A DNA stretch of 8,301 bases, from the NCBI GenBank assembly GCA_902826945.1, contig CADEGS010000197.1:1-8301 (forward strand). Reading direction: 5' to 3'. The translations under genes and the position numbers were made by a program. The DNA is from an uncultured bacterium (GTDB taxonomy: Bacteria; Planctomycetota; UBA1135; GCA-002686595). This document shows, one piece after another, positions 1-6,648 of this stretch. Within the stretch, counting starts at the first letter, position 1. Every line of letters begins with the position of its first letter. The notes under the pieces are model-generated. The model saw only the letters and a list, made by a program, of their open reading frames with translations, made no database searches and was not told the origin of the DNA.

Positions 1-1467
1 CTCCTGCGCCTCGAGCAGGTCGCGCGTGCTGGCGCGGCCGGCCTCGAGGTTGAGCGTGGCGCTGTCGACGCGCCGGTCGGCCAGCGCGACGGCGCCGGTC
101 TGGATGTCGTAGCTCTGGGCGGCCGCGAGCAGCGCGCGCTCGGCGCTGCGCACCTGCGCGCCGACCTCGTCGCGCGAGCGCTCCGCCGCGCGCCGCGCCG
201 CGTCCAGCGCGATCAGGCGGGCGCGGTAGTCGTTGCGCTCCGGCAGCCGGTTGAACGGCAGGTCGACCGCCAGGGAGACGCTGGCGTTGCTGTCTTGCGC
301 GCGGTAGGACGTCGGGCGGTTGGCGCGGCTGGTCGTCGCACCCTCCACGGTCAGGTCGAGCCCGGTGCGCAGCGCGTTCGCGAACACCCCGATGCGCCGC
401 TCGGCGTCCACGACGCGCCCCAGGGCGTTGGCGTAGTCCAGCCGCTCGTGCAGCGCCAGCGCGATGGCCTGCTCGGAGCCGAGCTCCCCCAGCGAGAGCT
501 CGAGGTCCTCGATGCGCGCCAGCTCGCCCGGGTCGAGCGCCAGCGCCACCTCGACCGGCAGGCCGAGGAAGAGCTTCAGCTCGTCGAACCGCTCCGCCAG
601 CGAGCGGCGCGCGTCCACGACGCGGTTCCGCGCGCGCAGCTCGTCCTGGCGCGCCTGGTCGACCTGGATGTCGGAGAGCTGCCCGGCCTGCGCGAAGGCC
701 TCGTTGCGCTCGCGCAAGCGCGTCAGGTTGTCCTGGTTCAGCTCCTCGTTCTTCAAGGTCTCCGCCTGCGCCAGCACCCGGAAGTAGCGGCTGACGACGT
801 CGAAGGCGAAGGTGCGGCGGAAGCGCTCGTAGGCGCGCGCCTCGTACAGCACGTCGCGCTCGGCCTGCGTCAGCGGCTCGCGCGCGACGTCGCGCCCGAA
901 GCCGCGCAGGAGCGGCTGCGTCACGCTGAACGAGAGGTTCGTGAACAGGCTCCAGGGGTCGTCGTTGAGGATGTTCTTGGAGACCTGGAAGCCGATCGAG
1001 CCCAGCACGCTGGCGCCCGTCTCGAACATGCGCCGCAGCGCCAGGCTGCCGTCGCTGCCGGCGACCCGGGCGCCGGTGTCGCGGCTCTTCTCGAGGAAGG
1101 CGCCCAGCGCGCCGATCTGCTGCACCGAGAAGTCCCAGCGCTGCAAGGTGAGGTCGAGCGCCGTCAGGTACAGGCTCTCGCGCTGGTCCTGGAACTCGCG
1201 GCTGTTCTCGGCCGCGATCTCGAGCACCTCGGCCAGGGAGAGCGGCGGCAGCTCGGGCGCTCCCGCCTCGCGCGCCAGGAGCCGCTCGCGCAGGCGGTCG
1301 GGCGCGCGCTCGATGCGGTACGCCTCCTCGCTGGCCAGCCGCTCGCGAACCTCGTCCAGGATGCGGTAGACCTCGCGGTCCGCGTCCGCGCGATGCTCCG
1401 CGGCGCCGCGGCAGGCGCCGAGGGAGGCCAGCAGGGGGAGAAGGGAGAGGAGGCGCCGGAACGGCAT
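1..1467 (-). CDS. TolC-family outer-membrane efflux lipoprotein (partial; C-terminus beyond left edge)
   Basis: Probable outer-membrane channel of a tripartite efflux or type I secretion system, forming the outer-membrane exit duct for an inner-membrane pump. The frame is open from an ATG at 1467 to the window edge (489 codons, no stop), so the C-terminus is missing. Residues 1-19 look like a lipoprotein signal: MPFRR, a leucine-rich core, then the lipobox LGAC with Cys19 as the lipidated residue. The rest is long amphipathic helix with family hallmarks: LSLAEVLEIAAENSREFQ near residue 75, a beta segment ending SVTQPLLRGFG near 180-190, the helical stretch QAGQLSDIQVDQAR near 260-275, and DLPFNRLPERNDYRARL near 400-416, where the second outer-membrane-efflux repeat begins. 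An in-frame TAG at 1504-1506 lies upstream and no other ATG, GTG or TTG intervenes, which fixes the start; no clear Shine-Dalgarno precedes it. It is the last visible gene of the cutA-symporter run, 36 bp after the secreted protein. No inner-membrane pump or adaptor is visible; it may lie to the left. Confidence 0.9.
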   Translation of the reverse strand, partial: MPFRRLLSLLPLLASLGACRGAAEHRADADREVYRILDEVRERLASEEAYRIERAPDRLRERLLAREAGAPELPPLSLAEVLEIAAENSREFQDQRESLYLTALDLTLQRWDFSVQQIGALGAFLEKSRDTGARVAGSDGSLALRRMFETGASVLGSIGFQVSKNILNDDPWSLFTNLSFSVTQPLLRGFGRDVAREPLTQAERDVLYEARAYERFRRTFAFDVVSRYFRVLAQAETLKNEELNQDNLTRLRERNEAFAQAGQLSDIQVDQARQDELRARNRVVDARRSLAERFDELKLFLGLPVEVALALDPGELARIEDLELSLGELGSEQAIALALHERLDYANALGRVVDAERRIGVFANALRTGLDLTVEGATTSRANRPTSYRAQDSNASVSLAVDLPFNRLPERNDYRARLIALDAARRAAERSRDEVGAQVRSAERALLAAAQSYDIQTGAVALADRRVDSATLNLEAGRASTRDLLEAQE

Positions 1468-1503
1468 CAGGAGGGCTCGGGGCGCGCCGCCGAGCGCTCC
1501 AGT

Positions 1504-2352
1504 CTATCGGGGCGGCACCCCGCCTCGCAGCGCGGCGACCCGGTCCTCCCCCGCCTCGTCCTGCTGCAGCCAGCGGTCGGCGCGCAGCCGCTCGTAATCC
1601 TCGCGTGAAATCGCGCGCGCCAGGGGGCCTCCGGCCTGCAGCCGGAAGGAGTCCAGGGCCCGTCCGCGGAAGACGAAGCGCCCCGCGCTCGCACCCCCGC
1701 GCCGGAGCTCGAGCGCGCGCTCGGGCGTGCCGCCCGCGCCCGGGACGGCCTCGGAGAGGCGCGCCTCGAGCGGCTCGAAGACGCCGGCGAGCGGCTGGAA
1801 GAGGCGCAGCGCGCCCGCCAGCCGGCCGCCCTCGCGCGCGGCCTCGAGCAGCGAGAGCCACAGGAACGCGTCGGGGCCGCCCGCGTGCTCGCGGCGCACG
1901 AGCTCGCCGCGCGCGGTCTCGCAGCTCTTCAGCGCGCCGCCGAGCGCGCCCTCCAGGAGCAGCGTGCGCCCGCCGCCGGGCCGCAGCTCGCGCCACACCA
2001 GCGTGACCTCGGGGCCGCGCGCGCCGCCCTCGCGCAGGCGCTCGGTGTGCACGACGCGCGTCTCCTCGGCGAAGAAGCACAGCTCGGCCTCGAGCCGCAG
2101 CGCGCCCGCGGGCGCGCCGGCGTCGGGGTCGGGGCCGCAGACCAGGCGCGCCAGCCCCACCGCCTCGGCGCGCGCGCCCTCGCGCGCGGCCTCGAGGACG
2201 AAGTGCTCGACGCGCGTGCCCGCCGGCGGGGCGAGCAGGAGCTCGCGCACCGCGGCGCCGGGGAGCGGCGGGTGCGGGAGTCCCTCCTGCCGGCCCGCTC
2301 CCGCGAGCGGGAGCAGGAGGAGAGCGCACGAGCGGAGCGGACGCGGCGCCAT
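1504..2352 (-). CDS. Hypothetical secreted protein, 282 aa, family not recognised
   Basis: I do not recognise a family. The first 20 or so residues form a signal peptide (MAPRPLRS, then CALLLLPLAGAG) with likely cleavage near residue 19-22. No further membrane-spanning segment follows, so export to the periplasm or outer membrane is inferred. The mature part looks beta-rich, with alternating charged and hydrophobic residues: a segment around LEAELCFFAEETRVVHTERL, then VTLVWRELRPGGGRTLLLEG, and a C-terminal block with FVFRGRALDSFRLQAGGP followed by ISREDYERLRADRWLQQDE. This could be a lipid-binding or sandwich-type fold, but that is a guess. The start is supported by a Shine-Dalgarno AAGGA eight bases before the ATG. 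This AAGGA overlaps the TAA stop of the symporter gene, so the two genes are 11 bp apart and probably cotranscribed. The stop is TAG at 1504-1506. The same frame stays open far upstream through the symporter, but that extension is antisense-like noise without domain content. Confidence 0.75.
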   Translation of the reverse strand: MAPRPLRSCALLLLPLAGAGRQEGLPHPPLPGAAVRELLLAPPAGTRVEHFVLEAAREGARAEAVGLARLVCGPDPDAGAPAGALRLEAELCFFAEETRVVHTERLREGGARGPEVTLVWRELRPGGGRTLLLEGALGGALKSCETARGELVRREHAGGPDAFLWLSLLEAAREGGRLAGALRLFQPLAGVFEPLEARLSEAVPGAGGTPERALELRRGGASAGRFVFRGRALDSFRLQAGGPLARAISREDYERLRADRWLQQDEAGEDRVAALRGGVPPR

Positions 2353-2366
2353 GGCCGCCGTCCTTA
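2353..2366 (-). promoter_or_regulatory. Ribosome-binding site overlapping the symporter stop
   Basis: Read on the minus strand, the symporter stop TAA runs directly into AAGGA (TAAGGA), which sits eight bases before the ATG of the secreted protein gene at 2352. It fixes that start and suggests the downstream gene is translated by ribosomes finishing the symporter. Confidence 0.6.
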
Positions 2367-3965
2367 TCGAGCGTCGCCGGCCGACCCTTGAGCGGGCGCT
2401 CCGGCCCAGGCCGGGAGCTCGGGCGTGAGCCCCAGCACGCGCGTCCCCCACAGCGTGAAGGTCAGGGTCACGAGCGCGACCAGGAGCGCGTTCACCCACA
2501 GCCCCACGCGCGCCATCGCGCGCGGCGACACCAGGCCCGAGGAGTAGACGACGGCGTTCGGCGGCGTGCCCACCGGCAGCATGAAGGCGGCCGAGGCGGC
2601 GATCGCGGCCGGCATCATCGTGTAGAGCGGCGAGAGCCCGCAGCCGACGGCGGCGCGGCCCAGGATCGGCACGAGCACGGTCGTCGTGGCCACGTTCGAG
2701 GTGACCTCGGTCAGCGCGGCCATGAAGGCCACCACGCCGAGCACGACCGCCCAGGGCGGCAGGCCGGCGAAGAGGCCCCCGAGCCAGGAGCCGAGCGCCG
2801 CGTCGAGCCCCGAGGCCGCGAAGGCGCCCGCCAGGGCGAAGCCGCCGCCGAACAGGAGCAGGATGTCCCACGGCAGCCCGCGCGCGCTCTCGAAGTCGAG
2901 CAGCGCCCCGCCGCGCGGCGCGCCGCTCGGCACGAGGAAGCAGGCGAGCGCCATGGCGAGCGCGACGGTCGCGTCGCTCACGCCCTCCGCCCCGCCCGGC
3001 AGCACGAGCCGCGCCCAGCCCGGGATCGTCGCCCCGCCCAGGCGCAGGTCCGCGCGCGTGATCCACAGGAGCGCCGTCAGCGCGAACACGCCCGCCATGC
3101 GCCGCTCGGGCGCGCGCCACGGGCCGAGCGCGCGCCGCTCCGCCAGGGCGGCGTCCGGCCCGCCGCTGCCCTCGGCGGGCACGCGCAGCGCGAGCCGCGT
3201 CAGGATCCACCAGCCGGCCGGCACGTAGAGCACGACCAGGGGCAGCCAGCACACCACCCACTCGCCGAACGAGATCGAGGGACCCGCGGGGAACATCGCG
3301 CGCAGGTGCCCGAGGAAGATCTGGTTCGGCGCGGTGCCCACCGGCGTCCCGATGCCCCCCACCGAGGCCGAGTACGCCACGCCGAGCAGGAGCGCCGTCG
3401 CGAACGGTCCGCGCCCGGCGGCGCCCGCGCCGGCCAGGACGGCCGAGCCGATCGGCAGCATCAGGAGCGTGGTCGAGGTGTTGTTGATCCACAGCGACAG
3501 GAACGCCGAGGCGGCCATGAAGCCCAGCACCAGCCGCCGCGGCGAGGGCCCCACGCGCGCGACGATCGCGAGCGCGATGCGCCGGTGCACGCCCCAGCGC
3601 TCGACGCCGCGCGAGACGAGGAACGCGCCCAGGAAGAGCAGCACCAGGTCCTGCGCGTAGAAGGGCGCCACCGCGCGCGCGCTCAGGACGCCCAGGACGG
3701 GGAAGAGCACCGCCGGCAGGAGCGCCGTGATGCCGAGCGGCAGCGCGCCCGTGATCCACCAGGCCGCGGTCCACAGCGTGACGGCCGCCGTGCGCGCCTG
3801 GATCGCGTCGAGCCCCGGCGGCGGGGCGGCCAGGCACAGCGCGAAGAGCAGCGGTCCGAGGGCCAGCGCGGCGCGCCCGCGCGCGGGCGGAGGGTCGGGG
3901 GCGGCGGGGAGCGCGCCTCCGGCGGTCGTCGCGGGCGGGGCGGCGCGCTCCGGCCCGCCGCTCAA
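2364..3965 (-). CDS. DASS/SLC13-family sodium-coupled anion (dicarboxylate-type) symporter
   Basis: Inner-membrane secondary transporter of the divalent anion:Na+ symporter family, importing C4-dicarboxylates, citrate, sulfate or a related anion. It has 533 residues with about eleven to twelve hydrophobic segments. The two pseudo-repeats each carry the family signature region: SLWINNTSTTLLMLPIG with Asn161-Asn162-Thr163, and TEVTSNVATTT with Ser423-Asn424-Val425. Other hallmarks are GGIGTPVGTAPNQIFLG after the first motif, a cytoplasmic loop with LGPWRAPERRM leading into ALLWITRADL, and MLPVGTPPNAVVYSSG near the C-terminus. The last two are typical of bacterial SLC13 members. The start is a TTG whose last two bases are the first two of the cutA stop (TTGA), with GGAGG four bases upstream. 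No ATG or GTG start is available before the first membrane segment, so TTG is the only sensible choice. The first signature motif reads NNT where SNT is usual. The substrate cannot be read from sequence. The stop is TAA at 2364-2366. Confidence 0.92.
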   Translation of the reverse strand: MSGGPERAAPPATTAGGALPAAPDPPPARGRAALALGPLLFALCLAAPPPGLDAIQARTAAVTLWTAAWWITGALPLGITALLPAVLFPVLGVLSARAVAPFYAQDLVLLFLGAFLVSRGVERWGVHRRIALAIVARVGPSPRRLVLGFMAASAFLSLWINNTSTTLLMLPIGSAVLAGAGAAGRGPFATALLLGVAYSASVGGIGTPVGTAPNQIFLGHLRAMFPAGPSISFGEWVVCWLPLVVLYVPAGWWILTRLALRVPAEGSGGPDAALAERRALGPWRAPERRMAGVFALTALLWITRADLRLGGATIPGWARLVLPGGAEGVSDATVALAMALACFLVPSGAPRGGALLDFESARGLPWDILLLFGGGFALAGAFAASGLDAALGSWLGGLFAGLPPWAVVLGVVAFMAALTEVTSNVATTTVLVPILGRAAVGCGLSPLYTMMPAAIAASAAFMLPVGTPPNAVVYSSGLVSPRAMARVGLWVNALLVALVTLTFTLWGTRVLGLTPELPAWAGAPAQGSAGDAR

Positions 3966-4297
3966 GCGTCCTCCAGGCCGAGCGAGGCGCGCCACCAGCG
4001 CGCGTAGCGCTCGCCCAGCGCCGCGGGGGCGAGCGCGACGAGCTCGGGCACGTCGTAGGGGTGCGCGCTCGCCAGCAGGCGCTCCAGCGCCTCCAGCCGC
4101 TCGCGCGCGGTCTTGACGACCAGGAGCACCTCGCCGCCCTCCTCGATCGCGCCCTGCCAGCGGAAGACGCTCGCGACCGGGACGCGGTTGACGCAGGCGG
4201 CGACGCCGCGCTCGACCAGGAGGCGCGCGAAGGCGTCGGCACCCGGCTCCGGGTGGGTGATGAGGCACAGGAGCGAGGAGCCCGCTTCGACGCTCAC
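3962..4297 (-). CDS. cutA: CutA1 divalent-cation tolerance protein
   Basis: Small cytoplasmic trimeric protein with a ferredoxin-like fold resembling PII signalling proteins, historically linked to copper and divalent cation tolerance; its biochemical role is still unclear. The 111 residues match the normal family length. Visible hallmarks are LLVERGVAACVNRVP (27-40), SVFRWQGAIEEGGEVLLVVKT (43-63), the HPYDVPEL motif (79-86) and a C-terminal GERYARWW (95-102). The start is a GTG at 4297, giving a protein that begins MSVEAGSS. No Shine-Dalgarno sequence precedes it, but a -10-like TACCAT lies six bases upstream, so the mRNA may begin at the GTG itself. The upstream ATG inside that element leads to TGA after two codons and is not the start. 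The stop TGA overlaps the TTG start of the symporter by four bases, making cutA the first gene of the minus-strand run and probably translationally coupled to the transporter. Confidence 0.95.
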   Translation of the reverse strand: MSVEAGSSLLCLITHPEPGADAFARLLVERGVAACVNRVPVASVFRWQGAIEEGGEVLLVVKTARERLEALERLLASAHPYDVPELVALAPAALGERYARWWRASLGLEDA

Positions 4298-4303
4298 GCC
4301 GCC

Positions 4304-4332
4304 ATGGTAGGGAGCCGCGCGCGCCCCCCCAA
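4304..4332 (-). promoter_or_regulatory. Candidate leaderless promoter for the cutA run
   Basis: On the minus strand TTGGGG (4327-4332) and TACCAT (4304-4309) are separated by 17 bp. They match the sigma-70 consensus at 3 of 6 and 4 of 6 positions. Only six bases separate the -10-like element from the GTG of cutA, so transcription would start at or next to the start codon. This fits the absence of a ribosome-binding site. The sequence pattern is seen directly; the promoter activity is inferred. Confidence 0.4.
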
Positions 4333-4346
4333 CGGCCCGCTCGTCC

Positions 4347-4375
4347 TTCGCTGGCGCCGGCCCGCGAAATAGAAT
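4347..4375 (+). promoter_or_regulatory. Candidate promoter for proline dehydrogenase
   Basis: TTCGCT (4347-4352) and TAGAAT (4370-4375) are 17 bp apart. TAGAAT matches the -10 consensus at 5 of 6 positions and stands out in the most AT-rich patch of an otherwise GC-saturated region. The -35 match is weak (3 of 6). Transcription would start near 4382, leaving a leader of about 14 bases with no recognisable Shine-Dalgarno before the ATG at 4396. Confidence 0.4.
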
Positions 4376-4395
4376 GCCGCGCGCTCCGGCTGCCC

Positions 4396-5298
4396 ATGTC
4401 GCTCCTCGACCGCCTGGCCATCGCGACGCTCCCGGCGATCCCGCGGCCGATCCTGCGGCGGCTCGCCGGACGCTACATCGCCGGCGAGCACCTGGAGGAC
4501 GCGCTCGAGAAGCTCGAGGCGCTCGGGCGCGCGGGGCATCCCGGCATCGTGGACCTGCTCGGCGAGGACGTCACGAGCGCCGAGGCCGCGCGCCACGTGC
4601 TCGACGAGTACCGCGCCATCGCGCGCAGCGTCGCGCAGGCGGGCCTGGACGCCTACGTGTCCGTCAAGCCGACGCACCTCGGCCTGCGCCTGTCGGAGGC
4701 GCTGTGCGCGGAGCTCTACGCCGAGCTGGCGCGGAGCTGCGCCGCGCACGGCCGCTTCCTGCGCGTCGAGATGGAGGACCACACGACGACCGACGCCACG
4801 CTGCGCGTCTTCGAGGGCCTGCGCGCGCGCTTCGACAACGTCGGCATCGTGCTGCAGTCGCGCCTCTTGCGCACGCCGCGCGACATCGACGCGCTCGCGC
4901 CCGGGCCGCTCGCGGTGCGCATGGTGAAGGGCATCTACCTCGAGCCGCGCGCGATCGCGCACGTCGAGCCCGAGCCGATCCGCGAGGCCTACGTCGCGCA
5001 GTGCCGGCAGCTCTTCGAGCGCGGCGCGCGCGTCTCGTTCGCGACGCACGACGAGCTCCTGGGCGAGCGCCTGCTGGCCTTGTGCCGGGAGCTGGGCGTC
5101 GGCCAGGACCGCTTCGAGTTCCAGGTCCTGCTGGGCGTGCGCGAGCCGTTGTGGGACGCCTGGCGCGGGGCGGGCCACACCGTGCGCGTCTACGTGCCCT
5201 TCGGCCCGCAGTGGCGCGCCTACAGCACGCGGCGGCTGCGCAAGAACCCGCAGATCTTCCGTCACGTCCTGCGCGACCTGTTCGCGCGCAGACGCTGA
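4396..5298 (+). CDS. Monofunctional proline dehydrogenase (PRODH)
   Basis: FAD-dependent enzyme oxidising L-proline to pyrroline-5-carboxylate, the first step of proline catabolism, usually passing electrons to the membrane quinone pool. The 300 residues are the standard length for the stand-alone bacterial enzyme, with no C-terminal P5C dehydrogenase domain. The beta/alpha-barrel motifs appear in order: DLLGEDVTS (53-61), VSVKPTHLGL (88-97, Lys91), RVEMED (123-128), VGIVLQSRLLRT (149-160), VRMVKGIYLEP (174-184, Lys178), FATHDE (215-220, His218), RFEFQVLLGVRE (239-250), VYVPFG (265-270) and YSTRRLRKNP (276-285). The last carries Tyr276 and the Arg279-Arg280 pair that bind the proline carboxylate in known structures. 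The glutamate of the usual YxxRRxxE signature is Lys283 here. The ATG at 4396 is the first in frame; no Shine-Dalgarno is evident. It is transcribed divergently from cutA and convergently with the glycosyltransferase. No partner P5C dehydrogenase is in the window. Confidence 0.95.
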   Translation: MSLLDRLAIATLPAIPRPILRRLAGRYIAGEHLEDALEKLEALGRAGHPGIVDLLGEDVTSAEAARHVLDEYRAIARSVAQAGLDAYVSVKPTHLGLRLSEALCAELYAELARSCAAHGRFLRVEMEDHTTTDATLRVFEGLRARFDNVGIVLQSRLLRTPRDIDALAPGPLAVRMVKGIYLEPRAIAHVEPEPIREAYVAQCRQLFERGARVSFATHDELLGERLLALCRELGVGQDRFEFQVLLGVREPLWDAWRGAGHTVRVYVPFGPQWRAYSTRRLRKNPQIFRHVLRDLFARRR

Positions 5299-5303
5299 GC
5301 TGC

Positions 5304-5347
5304 GCCGCGGCCGCATGGCCGCGGCCGGCGCGCCAGCGCCGTGGCGC
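5304..5347 (+). terminator. Tandem GC-rich hairpins after proline dehydrogenase (possible terminator)
   Basis: Starting five bases after the proline dehydrogenase stop there is a perfect 9-bp inverted repeat, GCCGCGGCC (5304-5312) and GGCCGCGGC (5317-5325), with the loop GCAT. A second 6-bp stem follows, GCGCCA (5330-5335) and TGGCGC (5342-5347), with a 6-nt loop. No T-run follows on either strand, so this is not a canonical intrinsic terminator. It may protect the mRNA 3' end or help termination between the converging genes. Inverted repeats arise easily at this GC content, hence moderate confidence. Confidence 0.4.
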
Positions 5348-5496
5348 CGCAGGCCTCGTCGCGCCGCCGGCACGACCCCATCGTCGCGCAGCGACGGAAG
5401 CGCGCTCCCCCCGTCCCACGAGACGCGAAGCCGCCCCAGGGGCCGCTCTTCCCCCGCAGGTCATGGGCTCGTCGATCGCCAGCCCGCGCCGTCGAG
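5348..5496. other. Rest of the convergent intergenic gap, nothing recognised
   Basis: Between the hairpins and the end of the glycosyltransferase gene I see no gene, RNA or repeat. Open frames crossing it show no protein-like motif and continue antisense into the neighbouring genes. Confidence 0.5.
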
Positions 5497-6648
5497 CTAG
5501 CCGGCGAGCGGGTCCCGCGCCGCGGCCGCGGACACCGGCCGAGCGCGCCGGCGGCGCGCCGACCGCGCCAGCGCGTAGGCCTCGAGGGTGCGCTCCATGG
5601 TCCGCGCCTGGGCGAAGTGCTCGCTCACGTGCGCTCGCGCGCGCGCGAGCTGCGCCTCGACCGCGGCGCGCGGGCGGGCGAGGCAGGCCTCGATCGCCCG
5701 CGAGAGCGCCGCCGCGTCGCCGGCCGGGACGAGCGTCCCGGTCGCGCCCGGCCGCACCAGGTCGGGCAGCCCGCCGGCGTCGCTCGTCAGGACCTCCACC
5801 CCCATCGCCATGGCCTGCGCGACGGACTGGGACATGGCCTCGCGGCTGCGCGAGGCCAGCACGAACAGGTCCAGCGCGCCGATCACGCGCTCGACGTCGT
5901 GGCGGAACCCGGGGAAGAGGATCCGCTCCGGCGCATACGTCGCCAGGGCGCGCAGCGGCGCGGGGTCGCCCCCGCCCGCCACCACCAGCGCGGCGTCGGC
6001 GCCGGTGCGCGCGAGGAAGGCGTCGAAGGCCCGCACCAGCAGGTCCACGCCCTTCATCGCGCGCAGGTTGCAGGCGCTGCCGACGAGGCGCGTCGCCGGC
6101 GCCAGGCCGAGCTCGGCGCGCAGGGCGCGCGCGTCGGCGCGACCGGGCGCGAAGCGCTCGAGGTCGAGCCCGCCAGGCGTCAGGAAGAGGCGCCCCGGCG
6201 CCACGCCGCCGCGCTCCAGATCGCGTCCGATCGCGGGGGCGGAGACGGTGAAGGCGTCCGCCAGCAAGGTGTAGGGCAGGCGGCCGAGCGGGCTGCGCGG
6301 CAGGGGCTTCGCGATGTGCCGGCCGCGCACGATCGGGATGCCCAGCGCGCGCGCCGCCAGGCCGAAGACCCAGGCGTCGAGGCTCGAGTGCGTGTGCACG
6401 ACGTCGGGCGCGAGCGAGCGCAGGAGCGCCACGGCCCCCCGCAGGTTGGCCGGACGCAGGGCCGGCGCGCGGAAGCGGAAGGGCACGAAGGGCACGCGCG
6501 GCGCCGCCCAGGCCTCGAATGGCGATCCGCCGCGGCCGACGAGCGTGACGCGGTGCGGCGTGTGGCGCTCGATCCAGAGCGCCTCCTCGACGAGCCGCAG
6601 CGTCTGGCCTCCCAGCGCCCGGACCGACTCCGCGTGGACGACGTGCAT
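5497..6648 (-). CDS. GT4-family (GT-B fold) glycosyltransferase
   Basis: Transfers a sugar from an activated nucleotide donor to a growing glycan, probably lipopolysaccharide, a capsule or an exopolysaccharide, on the cytoplasmic side of the membrane. It has 383 residues with a two-Rossmann GT-B layout. The N-terminal acceptor domain has the GGQ loop (residues 13-15, MHVVHAESVRALGGQ), then DVVHTHSSLDAW (82-93) and the RGRHIAKPL stretch (108-116). The C-terminal donor domain starts near LTPGGLDLERF (156-166), followed by LVGSACNLRAMKG (188-200), a LVVAGGGD turn (221-228), and the nucleotide-sugar site SRSREAMSQSVAQAMAMG (266-283) with DAGGLPDLV (290-298). In the EX7E motif Glu270 is kept but the second position is Gln278, as I recall for some related GT4 enzymes. 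The ATG at 6648 places the first beta strand at the N-terminus; there is no Shine-Dalgarno. The C-terminal 25 residues are Arg/Ala-rich and probably disordered. It lies 76 bp after the methyltransferase. Donor and acceptor cannot be deduced. Confidence 0.9.
   Translation of the reverse strand: MHVVHAESVRALGGQTLRLVEEALWIERHTPHRVTLVGRGGSPFEAWAAPRVPFVPFRFRAPALRPANLRGAVALLRSLAPDVVHTHSSLDAWVFGLAARALGIPIVRGRHIAKPLPRSPLGRLPYTLLADAFTVSAPAIGRDLERGGVAPGRLFLTPGGLDLERFAPGRADARALRAELGLAPATRLVGSACNLRAMKGVDLLVRAFDAFLARTGADAALVVAGGGDPAPLRALATYAPERILFPGFRHDVERVIGALDLFVLASRSREAMSQSVAQAMAMGVEVLTSDAGGLPDLVRPGATGTLVPAGDAAALSRAIEACLARPRAAVEAQLARARAHVSEHFAQARTMERTLEAYALARSARRRRARPVSAAAARDPLAG

Noticed and set aside
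295..1608. A 437-codon plus-strand frame at the left end
   Set aside because: It is antisense to the clear TolC-like protein, which has a full set of family motifs. The plus-strand product is an Arg/Gln/Leu-rich shadow.
2388..4007. A 539-codon plus-strand frame opposite the symporter
   Set aside because: It is extremely rich in Arg, His, Glu and Gln with no hydrophobic core, the typical antisense shadow of a membrane protein gene.
1504..4242. A 912-codon open frame on the minus strand joining the secreted protein to a long Ala/Arg-rich N-terminal stretch
   Set aside because: Only the part from 2352 down reads as a real protein. The rest lies in a different frame from the symporter and cutA, is low-complexity Arg/Ala/Gly, and exists because stop codons are rare at this GC content.
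4374..6251. A 625-codon plus-strand frame starting just before proline dehydrogenase
   Set aside because: It shadows the genuine proline dehydrogenase in another frame, runs antisense to the glycosyltransferase, and has Arg/Pro/Ala-rich composition throughout.
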